Positions 27,017 through 36,563 of a stretch of DNA of 64,000 nucleotides are shown here, in pieces. The translations under genes were made by a program, and so were the position numbers. Location of the stretch: NCBI RefSeq assembly GCF_030295935.1, contig NZ_AP027362.1, positions 2,418,001 through 2,482,000 of the forward strand, read 5' to 3'. This DNA is from Thalassotalea piscium. Its GTDB lineage: Bacteria > Pseudomonadota > Gammaproteobacteria > Enterobacterales > Alteromonadaceae. Each line of letters begins with the position of its first letter. Position 1 is the stretch's first letter. The notes under the pieces were generated by a model, which made no database searches, was not told the origin of the DNA, and saw nothing but the letters and a program-made list of their open reading frames with translations.

Positions 27017-30000
27017 TTAGGGTTCTAGCTGCTCTGCATGGTCCATTTCATTTTGTAAACGCTGTGTTTCATCAGCACGAGGTTTAGTAAAGCGAGCCAA
27101 TGCTAAATACAATACGGGGGTCAAATAGAGCGTAAATACCACAGCAATGCCTAAACCACCAAATACAACCCAACCAATAGCATTTCGTGCTTCAGCGCCA
27201 GCACCACTGGATAAAATTAGTGGTAAAGAACCTAATAATGTAGAAAGTAAGGTCATGGTAATTGGACGCAATCTAATACTTGCTGCTTCTTCAACCGCTT
27301 TGCGAACACTGTAGCCTTGATCGCGAAGTTGATCGGCAAATTCCACTAATAAAATCGCATTCTTTGCCAACAAACCAATTAACATAACTAAGCCAATTTG
27401 CGAGTAAATATTAATTGAGGTCCCCGTTAAATATAACGCAAATAACGCAGCCGCTATTCCAAATGGCACTGTTGCCATAACAACAACAGCACTGTTAACA
27501 CTTTCAAACTGGGCAGCTAACACTAATAAAACAATAACAAAAGCAAGCACATAGGTTAATGTTACATCACGTGCTGTTTCTTCAAAGGTTAATGCTTCAC
27601 CCAAGAAAATTAAACCAATACTGGCAGGTAAACTCTGCTCACCCATATCGCGTAATTGTTCTACCACATCAGCTAAAGGAAGATCGTCGGGTAACTGCAT
27701 GTCCATTTTAATGGCGCGTCGTTGTGCTTGTCGCTCTAACTCTGCGGCAACCCCCTCTTCAGATATATTAGCCAAGCTAGATAGGGGCACTAAACTGCCA
27801 CTACTTGAGCCTACATAAAGGTTAGCCAAATCCGTTGGGTCTTTTATTTGCTGGCTTTGTGCTTGCAAAATAATAGGAACAGCTTGGTCGCCAACGTTTA
27901 AGTCAGCTATGTTGTCGCCATTTATTGCCACGCGTAATGTAGTCGCAATATCAGATAATGGCACGCCTAACTCTTGCGCCCTACGACGATCAATATTTAC
28001 CCTAAGCTGAGGCTGAGTTGGCTGATAGGAAATTCTAGGTATACCAAGCGCTGGTAGCTTCTCTTGAATAACTTTAGAGAAGTTTTGCGCCGCAAGAAAT
28101 ATTTCATTATAGGTTTGCCCTGTTAACGCAAGCTCTAGCCCACCACCTTGACCTCGTAAATTCAAGCTATTAGAGCCAAAAGCTCTGGCCGGAGCGCCTG
28201 GTATTGCCGATAACGGACCTTTTATCTCTTCAATAATTTCTTGTTGTGAACGCGAGCGTTCATCCCAATGTTTCAAGGGCACTGTAATAAATGCTAGGTT
28301 AGGATCCCATTGACCAACAACTGTGTAGATTGAATCAATATCACCACCGTTTACATAAGGTAATAATATATCTTCCATTTTGTCAGCTTGACGATCCATA
28401 AAGTTTAAACCTACACCGTCTGGGCCTCGAGCAAAAATGCGTATACTGCCACGATCTTCTGATGGCATCAGTTCATTATCTAACACACTGTATAAGCTAA
28501 TAGCGGATAAAGCTGCAATTAAGCTTGCCAAAAAGACTACCCATGCTTTATCAAGCGCAACATGTAGAGAACGTTGATACCATCCTAGAATTACATTTCC
28601 CATTCCCGCTAAACGATTTTTACTATTGGCTTTAACAGGTAAACGTGCGGTTAGTGCAGGTACTAAAGATAACGCCACAAATGATGAAATTATGACTGCA
28701 ATGGCAAGTACGCCACCAAACTCTCTAAATAAGCGCCCTGCTGTAGATGGTAGAAAAGCAATGGGTACAAATACTGCAACTAATACGGCAGTGGTAGCAA
28801 CAACCGCAAAAAACACCTCTCTTGTACCAATAACAGCTGCAGCTCTAGCGCCTAAGCCCATGCTTCGACGACGCTGAATATTTTCGGTTACTACAATAGC
28901 ATCATCAACTATTAAGCCTGTGGCTAACACAAGTGCCAACAATGTAAGAATATTAATTGAAAAGCCCATTAACCAAATTGCAGCTAACGCACCTATTAAT
29001 GAAACAGGTATCGACAAAGCTGGCACAATGGTTGCTCGACCCGAACCTATAAATAGCCATAATGTTGCGATAACCAATATAATTGTTAACAGCAACGAGG
29101 TAATTACTTCTTCTACTGATCCCCTAATAAACTCTGCGTCATCAGAGGTGACTTGTATCTCTAACTCTGGAAATCGACTTTCAATTCGTTTAACTAACGC
29201 TAATACTTCGTCAGATATTTCAATGGTATTTGAACGTGCTTGACGAATAACCCCCAAACCAATCACAGGCTTACCATCTAGCCTTACTAAACTTTGCGCA
29301 TCAGCTGGACCAAAATAAACAGTGGCTACATCACCAATTCTGGTGTTACCACTGACTATAATATCGGAAACTTGCTCTGCACTAATAGATGTTGCATCGG
29401 CGCGAACAATAAGTTGCTGATCGGTTGATTTCATACTGCCAGCAGGTACGTCAAACGGAGCTTGACGAAGCGCTGCCGCAACTTCAGTTACAGATAAATT
29501 AAAGCTGGTTAAACGAAGCGGGTCTAATAGCACCCGTAAAACGCGTTCTCGATCCCCATTTAAACGGACATCAGCAACTCCAGGTATACTTAAAAATAAT
29601 GGCGCTAAATCTGTTTCAACGCGTTCGGTTAACGTTTCTAAATTTAGGGTTGGGCTAGAAACTGCTAGGCTCACAACCGACTGAGCATCATTGTCAGCTT
29701 TAATTATGGCTAAACGTTCAACTGTTCTGGGTAGTTCACGTTGAACACGACTGACGGCTTCACGAACTTCATTCGCGGCATCATCTAAATTAATGCCAGG
29801 TCGAAATTCCACTCTTACTCGTGCACTTCCTTCTTCGCTATTGGCATTAATTGATTTAACGCCGCTAACTCGAGCTACCGCTCCTTCAAGTTTACTTGTA
29901 ACCTCGGTATCAACAGTTTCAGGAGATCCCCCAGGAAAAGCAGCGGTTACCGACACTATTGGGCGGTCAACATCAGGTAACTCTCGCACTTCAATAGCAT

Positions 30001-30112
30001 TAAATGCAGCTAAGCCCGCAATAATAATTAATAGATTAAGAACAACTATTAATACTGGCCGACGAATAGATAGTGATGGCAAGTCATTTTGAAGTAAAGG
30101 TTGCTGGCTCAT
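27017..30112 (-). CDS. RND multidrug efflux pump, inner membrane subunit (HAE1 family)
   Basis: 1031 residues with the standard RND layout: TM1 (about 20-38), two large periplasmic porter loops and twelve TM helices. SIRRPVLIVVLNLLIIIAG opens the protein and the ALVLATGLIVDDAIVVTENIQRR motif in TM4 provides the paired Asp of the proton relay. GLLAKNAILLVEFA lies in TM10-11. The start overlaps the adaptor stop by four bases (ATGA), so they are translated together. No outer-membrane TolC gene is attached. Likely exports hydrophobic or amphiphilic toxic compounds driven by proton motive force; the spectrum is unknown. Confidence 0.92.
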   Translation of the reverse strand: MSQQPLLQNDLPSLSIRRPVLIVVLNLLIIIAGLAAFNAIEVRELPDVDRPIVSVTAAFPGGSPETVDTEVTSKLEGAVARVSGVKSINANSEEGSARVRVEFRPGINLDDAANEVREAVSRVQRELPRTVERLAIIKADNDAQSVVSLAVSSPTLNLETLTERVETDLAPLFLSIPGVADVRLNGDRERVLRVLLDPLRLTSFNLSVTEVAAALRQAPFDVPAGSMKSTDQQLIVRADATSISAEQVSDIIVSGNTRIGDVATVYFGPADAQSLVRLDGKPVIGLGVIRQARSNTIEISDEVLALVKRIESRFPELEIQVTSDDAEFIRGSVEEVITSLLLTIILVIATLWLFIGSGRATIVPALSIPVSLIGALAAIWLMGFSINILTLLALVLATGLIVDDAIVVTENIQRRRSMGLGARAAAVIGTREVFFAVVATTAVLVAVFVPIAFLPSTAGRLFREFGGVLAIAVIISSFVALSLVPALTARLPVKANSKNRLAGMGNVILGWYQRSLHVALDKAWVVFLASLIAALSAISLYSVLDNELMPSEDRGSIRIFARGPDGVGLNFMDRQADKMEDILLPYVNGGDIDSIYTVVGQWDPNLAFITVPLKHWDERSRSQQEIIEEIKGPLSAIPGAPARAFGSNSLNLRGQGGGLELALTGQTYNEIFLAAQNFSKVIQEKLPALGIPRISYQPTQPQLRVNIDRRRAQELGVPLSDIATTLRVAINGDNIADLNVGDQAVPIILQAQSQQIKDPTDLANLYVGSSSGSLVPLSSLANISEEGVAAELERQAQRRAIKMDMQLPDDLPLADVVEQLRDMGEQSLPASIGLIFLGEALTFEETARDVTLTYVLAFVIVLLVLAAQFESVNSAVVVMATVPFGIAAALFALYLTGTSINIYSQIGLVMLIGLLAKNAILLVEFADQLRDQGYSVRKAVEEAASIRLRPITMTLLSTLLGSLPLILSSGAGAEARNAIGWVVFGGLGIAVVFTLYLTPVLYLALARFTKPRADETQRLQNEMDHAEQLEP

Positions 30113-31143
30113 AAGCTAGCACCTTGCGATGTAGCCGCTTTCACACTTTGCCCTTCGCGTAAGCTTTGTACACCTTCTATAATTAATTGATCGTTCTCGG
30201 TTAATTCTCCAGACACTAATAATCGGCCGCTCAAACGTTGACGAATTTGTACATCAACTTGCTTAGCTTTGCCATTTTCTATTAGCCAAACATAAGCACT
30301 TGTTGCCCCCCACATTAAAGCAGCCTCAGGAATAACAGCATACTGCTCACCTGCTAACTGAAGAATAACGCGAAAGCTCATACCTGGGCGGTATAAGTCG
30401 TCTTTATTGTCTAATAAAGCTCTAACACGAATACTACGAGTGGAAAGATTGATCCGCGAATCAACTTCAGTAATATTCGCTTTGATTCGTTGCCCTTGTG
30501 TTTGCCATGGTTCTAGCTCTACACTGGCTTTACCCTGTAATATTGGTAAAGCGGCTTCAGGTGCATTAAAGTTGATGAATAGTTTTTCTCTATTATCTAT
30601 CGAAGTAATTGCTGTTTGCATACCGATACGATCACCGGGTTGAACATCAGTTAACCCTACTACACCTGAAAATGGCGCTCTAACTGTTCTATCTTCAAGC
30701 TCAGTTTTTACTTCTACTAACTGAACTTTCAATAAATCGCGTACCGTAATGGCATCATCTAAAACACTCTGCGCAATAGCCTCTTTCTTACGACTTTCTT
30801 GCAAACGAAGAACCGTACGTTCGGCATCGGCAAGTTGAATTGTTACACGTTCAAGAGCTACTTTTTGGCGGCGCGAGTCTAGCTCAAGTAAACTTTCTTG
30901 ACTTTTAACATATTGCCCAGGCACAAAGTTTACTGCTGTAACCTTGTCAGCTACCGCAGGGTATACAATTACAGAACGAACGGCTTCAGCAGTACCAACG
31001 GCTTCTACTCGGCTAGTTTTTTGTTCAAAGCTAATGGGCGTAGTAATAACCTCTGCTGCTTTATCAGAACCAAAAGACTGAGCCTGCACTTGGCAAACTA
31101 TTAATAATGCAATCACCGCAATCGAATGCCGTATTAACGTCAT
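30109..31143 (-). CDS. RND efflux periplasmic adaptor (membrane fusion protein)
   Basis: 344 residues. A signal peptide (about 1-21, ending CQVQAQ) is followed by the lipoyl/hairpin/beta-barrel order of MFPs. The first half-lipoyl is FVPGQYVKSQESLLELDSRR, then a short coiled-coil hairpin (about 90-145), the second half-lipoyl RAPFSGVVGLTDVQPGDRIG and a barrel. It bridges the pump and a TolC-like channel. AAGGA lies six bases before the ATG. It is the first gene of a two-gene operon; no linked regulator was found within the window. Confidence 0.9.
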   Translation of the reverse strand: MTLIRHSIAVIALLIVCQVQAQSFGSDKAAEVITTPISFEQKTSRVEAVGTAEAVRSVIVYPAVADKVTAVNFVPGQYVKSQESLLELDSRRQKVALERVTIQLADAERTVLRLQESRKKEAIAQSVLDDAITVRDLLKVQLVEVKTELEDRTVRAPFSGVVGLTDVQPGDRIGMQTAITSIDNREKLFINFNAPEAALPILQGKASVELEPWQTQGQRIKANITEVDSRINLSTRSIRVRALLDNKDDLYRPGMSFRVILQLAGEQYAVIPEAALMWGATSAYVWLIENGKAKQVDVQIRQRLSGRLLVSGELTENDQLIIEGVQSLREGQSVKAATSQGASL

Positions 31144-31380
31144 TATGTTTCCTTTATTTATAAATGGCTTTCATTAACCTAAATTAGGCTATCTAACTTT
31201 ATACTACTAAATATACAACGTATTCGTTGAAGTTGCTCTGCTCCTACCGGTGATTCGCGATGAATAGTCTAAATTAAACGCCAGAATACAATCACTATTA
31301 ATTAGCAGCGTAAGTGCACAGTTTTAGGTGCTCTTTTTACCTTGGTAATATTCACACTTACCATAATTTATGCTACCAAT

Positions 31381-31467
31381 TATAGTGATAATGATTAAAT
31401 AAATAACGCCGTAGCTAATTGTTGTTAGCCAATGGAAATGCTCACATCGTTAGTGAAATTTATATTA
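31381..31467 (+). repeat. Degenerate half of MITE family A (copy 5)
   Basis: The stretch AAATAAATAACGCCGTAGCTAATT and the later TTAGCCAATGG and CGTTAGTGAAAT words match the right half of the family with many substitutions. The ends are eroded. It is the only recognisable feature in the 426 bp gap before tRNA-Ser. Confidence 0.5.
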
Positions 31468-31569
31468 TGGGTGATAAATAGCCAATCTGAATATTACGAG
31501 ACAGAAAAAACGTTTTGGTAATATTTTTATTGGCTGTAGAGTAACATTAGATTGTATTTGAAGAGAAGA

Positions 31570-31657
31570 TGGCGGTGACGGAGAGATTCGAACTCTCGAA
31601 AGGTTGCCCTTTACACACTTTCCAGGCGTGCTCCTTCAGCCACTCGGACACGTCACC
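31570..31657 (-). tRNA. tRNA-Ser (GGA)
   Basis: Read on the minus strand it begins GGTGACGTGTCCGAGTGG and ends CGTCACC-G-CCA, so the CCA is encoded. The acceptor stem GGTGACG/CGTCACC is perfect. The anticodon loop CTGGAAA carries GGA. A long variable arm makes it class II, as expected for serine, and TTCGAATC is the T loop. Length is 88 nt with CCA. The 100-bp tandem repeats start 13 bases before its 5' end. Confidence 0.95.
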
Positions 31658-31670
31658 TTATTTGAACTTA

Positions 31671-31955
31671 TTTAGTTGTAGGTCGGCATTTATGCCGTTA
31701 AATAGTTAATCTAATACATTTAAAATAACTGATGGGCTAAAGCCCAACCTACAAATCTACTTGTTACGCCTTTAGTTGTAGGTCGGCATTTATGCCGTCA
31801 AATAGTTAATCTAATACATTTAAAATAACTGATAGGCTAAAGCCCAACCTACAAGTCTACTTGTTACGTCTTTAGTTGTAGGTCGGCATTTATGCCGTCA
31901 AATAGTTAATCTAATACATTTAAAATAACTGATGCGCTAAAGCCCAACCTACAAG
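31671..31955. repeat. Three 100-bp tandem repeats with REP-like ends
   Basis: Copies begin at 31671, 31771 and 31871 with exactly 100-base spacing and differ at a few positions only; the last is truncated at about 85 bases. Each unit opens TTGTAGGTCGGC and closes with the near-complement GCCCAACCTACAA, so each can fold into a hairpin. The word GTAGGTCGGGC/GCCCGACCTAC is familiar from REP-like palindromes of marine gammaproteobacteria. They lie between nadA and tRNA-Ser, in the region where the tRNA promoter should be. Confidence 0.9.
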
Positions 31956-32045
31956 TCCTGCTTTTATTACAATTTATATTAAAGTGAACAAAGCATTTAG
32001 CTGAACAACAAAATAAAGCTGCGCTATGTTAGGTAAATTGACTAA

Positions 32046-32088
32046 ATTAAGCAACTGAAACTATTGCATTTGGTTTTAGTTGCTTAAT
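32046..32088 (-). terminator. Probable terminator of nadA
   Basis: A 16-base stem (ATTAAGCAACT..., 15 matches) with an 11-base loop stands 24 bases after the nadA stop on the minus strand. The trailing T run is weak. Confidence 0.55.
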
Positions 32089-32111
32089 ATTTATCCATTC
32101 AATAATTTAGA

Positions 32112-33152
32112 TCACTTATTCATATTTGCAGCAAAATCTAGCATGCGATTGAGTGACTTAAGCGCCCCATCCCGCAAAGACATGTCAACAAAGACTTCTT
32201 TTCCTGTTGGGTCAAGCAATGCGTCTTCTATTTCTTTTAAACCATTCATTGCCATCCACGGGCAGTGTGCACAACTTTTGCAGGTAGCTCCTTCACCAGC
32301 GGTTGGGGCTTCAAAGAATTCTTTATCAGGACAAAGCTGTTGCATTTTGTAAAAAATGCCACGGTCTGTTGCCACAATAAATTTTTTATTAGGGAGTTCT
32401 TGCGCAGCTTTAATTAGTTGGCTTGTTGAGCCTACCTTATCTGCTAAATCTACAACGTCAATAGGAGACTCTGGGTGTACTAATACAGCAGCATCTGGGT
32501 GTAAGGCTTTCATATCAGACAAGGCTTTTGTTTTAAACTCGTCATGAACGATACAGGCCCCTTGCCACATTAACATATCTGCATCAGTTTGCTTTTGAAT
32601 GTAGTTACCTAAGTGTTTGTCAGGTCCCCATAGTATCTTTTCACCCTTAGCATCTAAATAGTCTACTATTTCAAGTGCACAAGATGAGGTAACAATCCAG
32701 TCAGCTCTTGCTTTTACTGCCGTTGAAGTATTGGCATATACTACAACAGTTCTTTCTGGGTGCTGATCACAAAACTTATTAAACTCTTCGATTGGACAGC
32801 CTAAGTCTAAAGAGCATGTTGCTTCGAGCGTTGGCATAACAACCGTTTTTTCTGGTGTTAACACTTTTGCTGTTTCACCCATAAAACGAACACCTGCAAC
32901 GATAAGTGTCTTTGCTGGATGCTTATTTCCAAAACGCGCCATTTCAAGTGAATCAGCTACACAGCCACCTGTTTCTTCAGCTAATGCTTGAATTTCAGGA
33001 TCTGTGTAGTAATGAGCAACTAATACCGCGTCTTTTTCAATTAATAATTGTTTAATACGATCTTTATAAGTTTGCTTTTCTTGCTCATTTAAAGGAGCTG
33101 GTTTGGCAGGAAATTTAAAATCATATTCAACGGCTAAATTAGCTTGAGACAT
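32112..33152 (-). CDS. nadA: Quinolinate synthase A
   Basis: 346 residues, like E. coli NadA (347). It condenses iminoaspartate with dihydroxyacetone phosphate to quinolinate in NAD synthesis, using a 4Fe-4S cluster in the cytoplasm. The three cluster cysteines are visible in the [19 protein letters not shown] and [13 protein letters not shown] regions, and [15 protein letters not shown] is the substrate loop. ATG 33152 ([10 protein letters not shown]) is chosen over a TTG five codons upstream, although its ribosome site is weak. Gene order nadA-tRNA-Lys-cpoB-pal is the same as in many gammaproteobacteria. Confidence 0.95.
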   Translation of the reverse strand: MSQANLAVEYDFKFPAKPAPLNEQEKQTYKDRIKQLLIEKDAVLVAHYYTDPEIQALAEETGGCVADSLEMARFGNKHPAKTLIVAGVRFMGETAKVLTPEKTVVMPTLEATCSLDLGCPIEEFNKFCDQHPERTVVVYANTSTAVKARADWIVTSSCALEIVDYLDAKGEKILWGPDKHLGNYIQKQTDADMLMWQGACIVHDEFKTKALSDMKALHPDAAVLVHPESPIDVVDLADKVGSTSQLIKAAQELPNKKFIVATDRGIFYKMQQLCPDKEFFEAPTAGEGATCKSCAHCPWMAMNGLKEIEDALLDPTGKEVFVDMSLRDGALKSLNRMLDFAANMNK

Positions 33153-33271
33153 GAGTAACTCTAACAACTGAGATTAAAAAAGAGCTGAATTATACGTTAA
33201 ACAATATCAAATGTGTATATGGGTGTGAATTAATAACTGACGCTATAAATATTGAAACAAGGGAAAGCTTG

Positions 33272-33292
33272 TATAAAGTTGAAAACTTTATA
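33272..33292 (-). terminator. Hairpin after the tRNA-Lys cluster
   Basis: A perfect 9-base stem TATAAAGTT/AACTTTATA around GAA lies 17 bases beyond the 3' end of the last tRNA-Lys. It could end or process the tRNA transcript. No T tract follows. Confidence 0.4.
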
Positions 33293-33308
33293 ATACTTTA
33301 ATAAAAAG

Positions 33309-33384
33309 TGGTCGGTCGTGAAGGATTTGAACCTTCGACAAATTGGTTAAAAGCCAACTGCTCTACCAACTGAGCTAACGACCG
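33309..33384 (-). tRNA. tRNA-Lys (TTT), copy 3
   Basis: A 76-nt minus-strand tRNA with encoded CCA, perfect CGGTCGT/ACGACCG acceptor stem, D arm AGCTCAGTTGGTAGAGC, anticodon loop CTTTTAA and T loop GTTCAAATC. It is identical to the other two copies over its whole length. Confidence 0.97.
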
Positions 33385-33467
33385 ATATAGTGTGACATTA
33401 AATTTAATACTTAAATTACTATGCGAGTAATAAGTCCAACTTACTATCCCGAACAGGGAAAAGAAGG

Positions 33468-33543
33468 TGGTCGGTCGTGAAGGATTTGAACCTTCGACAA
33501 ATTGGTTAAAAGCCAACTGCTCTACCAACTGAGCTAACGACCG
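33468..33543 (-). tRNA. tRNA-Lys (TTT), copy 2
   Basis: Identical to the neighbouring copies, 83 bases from copy 3. Same strand and probably the same transcript from the promoter at 33713. Confidence 0.97.
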
Positions 33544-33589
33544 ATTAAATTTAATTTGTGAATAGTGACCACTTTTATTATAAAAAAAG

Positions 33590-33665
33590 TGGTCGGTCGT
33601 GAAGGATTTGAACCTTCGACAAATTGGTTAAAAGCCAACTGCTCTACCAACTGAGCTAACGACCG
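33590..33665 (-). tRNA. tRNA-Lys (TTT), copy 1 (promoter-proximal)
   Basis: First of three identical genes, 46 bases from copy 2. Tandem identical copies fit the high demand for AAA lysine codons in an A/T-rich genome and match the lys tRNA position next to cpoB and nadA in relatives. Confidence 0.97.
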
Positions 33666-33712
33666 ATATTATTCATTTACCGCGAAAGGATTGGTGCCCC
33701 GACGCGCCGCAT

Positions 33713-33740
33713 ATAATACTTATATATTTTCTCAGTGCAA
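33713..33740 (-). promoter_or_regulatory. Sigma70 promoter of the tRNA-Lys cluster
   Basis: On the minus strand TTGCAC (-35) is followed after 16 bases by TATTAT (-10). A GC-rich discriminator (GCGGCGCG) follows, as is typical of stringently controlled stable-RNA promoters. The GC block stands out sharply from its A/T-rich surroundings. Confidence 0.7.
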
Positions 33741-33811
33741 GAATAAATTAATATTTTTTTAAATATGCCGTTTGTTTGCACAAAAAGTCGGCACATAGCG
33801 TAAGTTATAAA

Positions 33812-34585
33812 CTAATTAATTGCACTTAGTCTAGGTGCAGCAAGTTTAGCTGCACTTGAATCTGGGTACTCAGAAATCAATTGCCTATATAATTGAGCTG
33901 CTTTTGTCGTATTATTTTGCTTTTGTTCAACCATTGCTAACTTAAGTAGTGCATCACTTCGTTTACTCGACGTGTTAAACTCTTTTACTACAACTTCAAA
34001 TTCAGCTTTCGATTGATCTAGCTCACCCTTATTAAATAAGAGTTGTCCTAACCAATAATGCGCATTTGCTGCATAGGTTGAATTTGGGAAACGTTGGTTA
34101 AAAGCTTTAAATTCAGGAATAGCCTGATCGTAGTTTTTATCTTTTAGTACAAGATTTACTGCGCGATCATACGCCTCATTTTCTGTCAGGTTAGTACTAT
34201 AGCTCACGGCCTCTTTACTAGGCGCTGAGATTGAACTTGGAACACTATTAGCAGGCTTTAATGCTTGGCTAACTCTGCGATCTAACTCTTGATAGAGTTC
34301 ACGCTGACGCTCTAATATCTGTGACAATTGGTGAGTGTGTAATTCGGTAATTCCACGAAGTTCATTCACTTCATTTTGCAATTCATCAAGCTGACGTTGA
34401 ACATTCACTTGTGCCCTATTACGGGTATCAAGCTTGCGTTCAAGTGTAGTTAATTGCTCTGAAATTGATTGCGAATGTGACGATTTGTTATTGCTAACGT
34501 CAATTACTGGAGCGGGCTCAGCTGCTATTACCCCGTAGGTAATAGCAGCTGAAGCAACGCTTAATAAAACTTTAGATAGTTTCAT
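33812..34585 (-). CDS. cpoB: Tol-Pal system coordinator CpoB (YbgF)
   Basis: 257 residues. A signal peptide (about 1-22) is followed by a trimerising coiled coil (about 40-105, LERKLDTRNRAQVNVQRQLDELQNEVNEL region). Three TPR repeats complete it (about 130-255, NEAYDRAVNLVLKDKNYDQAIPEFKAF and following). CpoB is periplasmic and links Tol function with peptidoglycan synthesis during division. It is the last gene of the ybgC-tol-pal cluster, 12 bases after pal, so it is in the same operon. Confidence 0.93.
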   Translation of the reverse strand: MKLSKVLLSVASAAITYGVIAAEPAPVIDVSNNKSSHSQSISEQLTTLERKLDTRNRAQVNVQRQLDELQNEVNELRGITELHTHQLSQILERQRELYQELDRRVSQALKPANSVPSSISAPSKEAVSYSTNLTENEAYDRAVNLVLKDKNYDQAIPEFKAFNQRFPNSTYAANAHYWLGQLLFNKGELDQSKAEFEVVVKEFNTSSKRSDALLKLAMVEQKQNNTTKAAQLYRQLISEYPDSSAAKLAAPRLSAIN

Positions 34586-34597
34586 TTAACGCCCTAA

Positions 34598-35140
34598 TTA
34601 ATATACTAAAACAGCGCGACGGTTTTTAGCAAAAGCACTTTCGCTACGATCTTTAACCATAGGCTTTTCTTCACCGTAACTAACAACACTTAACTGTGAA
34701 GGTGAAACACCCATATTTTCTAAATAAGTAACTACTGATTTAGCTCTGCGTTCACCTAATGCGATGTTATAATCAGGCGTACCACGTTCATCTGCATGAC
34801 CTTCAATTAATACAGATACATTAGTATTTTCATTTAAGAATTTAGCATGTGCATCTAATACTTCTGAAAATTGCCCACTTACCGTTGATTTATCAAAGCC
34901 AAAATAAACGATATGCTCAGAGCGTAATCTGTCTAGCTCTTGACGCTTTTGCTCTTCAATTTCTGCAGCGCGCTGTGCTGCTGCAACTTGCACGTTATCT
35001 TGTGTACTTGTGCTAGTTTGAGTTTGAGCGTTTGTATCCACTTGACTTTGTGCGTCAGTTTCAGAGTTTGAACTACAGGCTGCTAATGTCATCATTGGTA
35101 ATGCAATAGCTAGAGCTTTCATTGTTTTATTTAAGCGCAT
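34598..35140 (-). CDS. pal: Peptidoglycan-associated lipoprotein Pal
   Basis: 180 residues. The lipobox LAAC (Cys22) is followed by a Gln/Thr-rich spacer and a coiled-coil stretch. The OmpA-like domain (about 75-180) has the YFGFDKSTV, EGHADERGTPDYNIALGERRA and VSYGEEKP motifs that bind diaminopimelate of peptidoglycan. It anchors the outer membrane to the wall and interacts with TolB and TolA. It lies 39 bases after tolB. Confidence 0.96.
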   Translation of the reverse strand: MRLNKTMKALAIALPMMTLAACSSNSETDAQSQVDTNAQTQTSTSTQDNVQVAAAQRAAEIEEQKRQELDRLRSEHIVYFGFDKSTVSGQFSEVLDAHAKFLNENTNVSVLIEGHADERGTPDYNIALGERRAKSVVTYLENMGVSPSQLSVVSYGEEKPMVKDRSESAFAKNRRAVLVY

Positions 35141-35179
35141 TGCTTTTTCCTTATTGTTTCTACAATTTTAAAATCTATA

Positions 35180-36526
35180 TTATAAAAATGGCGACCAAGC
35201 TGGTGCTTTTACTTGCCCATTAAGTGCAGGTAAGCGTGCTTTGAATCGTCCATCCACCGAAACTAACCCTAGTACTTGGCGTTTGTTGTGCAAAGTACTA
35301 TAAATAATCATACCGCCATTAGGCGCTATACTTGGCGACTCATCTAAGCGAGTTTTCGTTAAGACTTGAAACACTCCAGAATCTAACTCTAGCTTAGCAA
35401 GATGATAATTACCTCTTGTGCGGTTAACCATCACAAGTTCACGACCATCAGGTGTTAATGAGCCACCTAAATTCATTTCTCCGTCAAAAGTCAAACGTCT
35501 TTTTTTGCCGTCAACTAAATTTACGCGATATAGCTGCGCTTTTCCACCCCGTTCTGAACTAAATATCAATGATTTACCGTCAGGTGCCCAACTAGGCTCT
35601 GTATCTATAGCTCTATGTCGTGTTATTCGACGTAATTTTTTACTCGCTACGTCCATCACATAAAGTTCAGGGTTACCATCCTTAGAGAGTACCATCGCTA
35701 AACTTTTACCGTCTGGCGACCATTTAGGTGCACTATTAATTCCTTTAAAAGAGCTTATCATAGTACGTTTACCAGTATATATATCAATAGTATATATTTG
35801 AGCCTGATGGTTTTCAAAAGTAACGTAAGCCAACTTATCTCCTTTAGGGTGCCAAGAAGGCGACATTAAAGGCTCTTTAGAGCTTAACAATACGTGTTCA
35901 TTATAACCATCATAATCAGCAATAACTAACTGATACGGATATTCACCTGAATCTCTAACAATAACGTACGCAATTTTTGTTAAAAATGCCCCTCGTGTAC
36001 CTGTAAGTTTTTCATATACCACATCACTAATTTGATGTGCATAGCGACGAAATTGTGACGTATTAATTTGCACACTACTTTCATGATAAATATGATCAGA
36101 AGTATTGACTAATTTGCCACTACTTAGCATTTGAGTTTGTCCACCGGTTATTTGCCCGCGGATAACATCAATTAGCTGATATGAAACTTGATAACGACCA
36201 ATAGAGGCTTCTTTTACTTTACCAATTAAAATTGCTTCAACCCCTTTTGAAGCCCACGCGGCATAATCTACCTGACTGTCATGGCTTGGCGTTTGTGGAA
36301 AACGTATTGGATTAATAGGGTTAAACTTACCACTGCGTAGCAAGTCATCGCTAATTGTTTTTGAAAGTGACTCTGGCATATTCCCTGAGCCTGTCCATTC
36401 GAACGGGACAATAGCTATTGGTCGTGCACTATCAATTCCTTCGGTAATCACTATTTCTAAAGTAGCCATTGCATGTGTAGCTACTAAGCTTAAAAGCGCT
36501 ATTGCTAATATTCTAATTTTTATCAT
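35180..36526 (-). CDS. tolB: Tol-Pal system protein TolB
   Basis: 448 residues. A signal peptide ends near HAMA (21). The N-terminal alpha/beta domain (about 22-160) is followed by a six-bladed propeller with repeated [25 protein letters not shown]-type WD-like motifs (about 200-440). It is periplasmic and binds Pal through the propeller. Length and order are as in E. coli TolB (430). It lies 37 bases after tolA. Confidence 0.95.
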   Translation of the reverse strand: MIKIRILAIALLSLVATHAMATLEIVITEGIDSARPIAIVPFEWTGSGNMPESLSKTISDDLLRSGKFNPINPIRFPQTPSHDSQVDYAAWASKGVEAILIGKVKEASIGRYQVSYQLIDVIRGQITGGQTQMLSSGKLVNTSDHIYHESSVQINTSQFRRYAHQISDVVYEKLTGTRGAFLTKIAYVIVRDSGEYPYQLVIADYDGYNEHVLLSSKEPLMSPSWHPKGDKLAYVTFENHQAQIYTIDIYTGKRTMISSFKGINSAPKWSPDGKSLAMVLSKDGNPELYVMDVASKKLRRITRHRAIDTEPSWAPDGKSLIFSSERGGKAQLYRVNLVDGKKRRLTFDGEMNLGGSLTPDGRELVMVNRTRGNYHLAKLELDSGVFQVLTKTRLDESPSIAPNGGMIIYSTLHNKRQVLGLVSVDGRFKARLPALNGQVKAPAWSPFL

Positions 36527-36563
36527 ACTAAATACTATCTTCTCTCTATAAAACTGTCAGACA

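Noticed and set aside
31671-31955. CRISPR array
   Set aside because: The 100-base units are repeated whole with no variable spacers, and no cas genes are present.
33298-33528. Reading frame across two tRNA-Lys genes
   Set aside because: It repeats the same peptide because it reads through identical tRNA genes; the tRNA structures explain the sequence.
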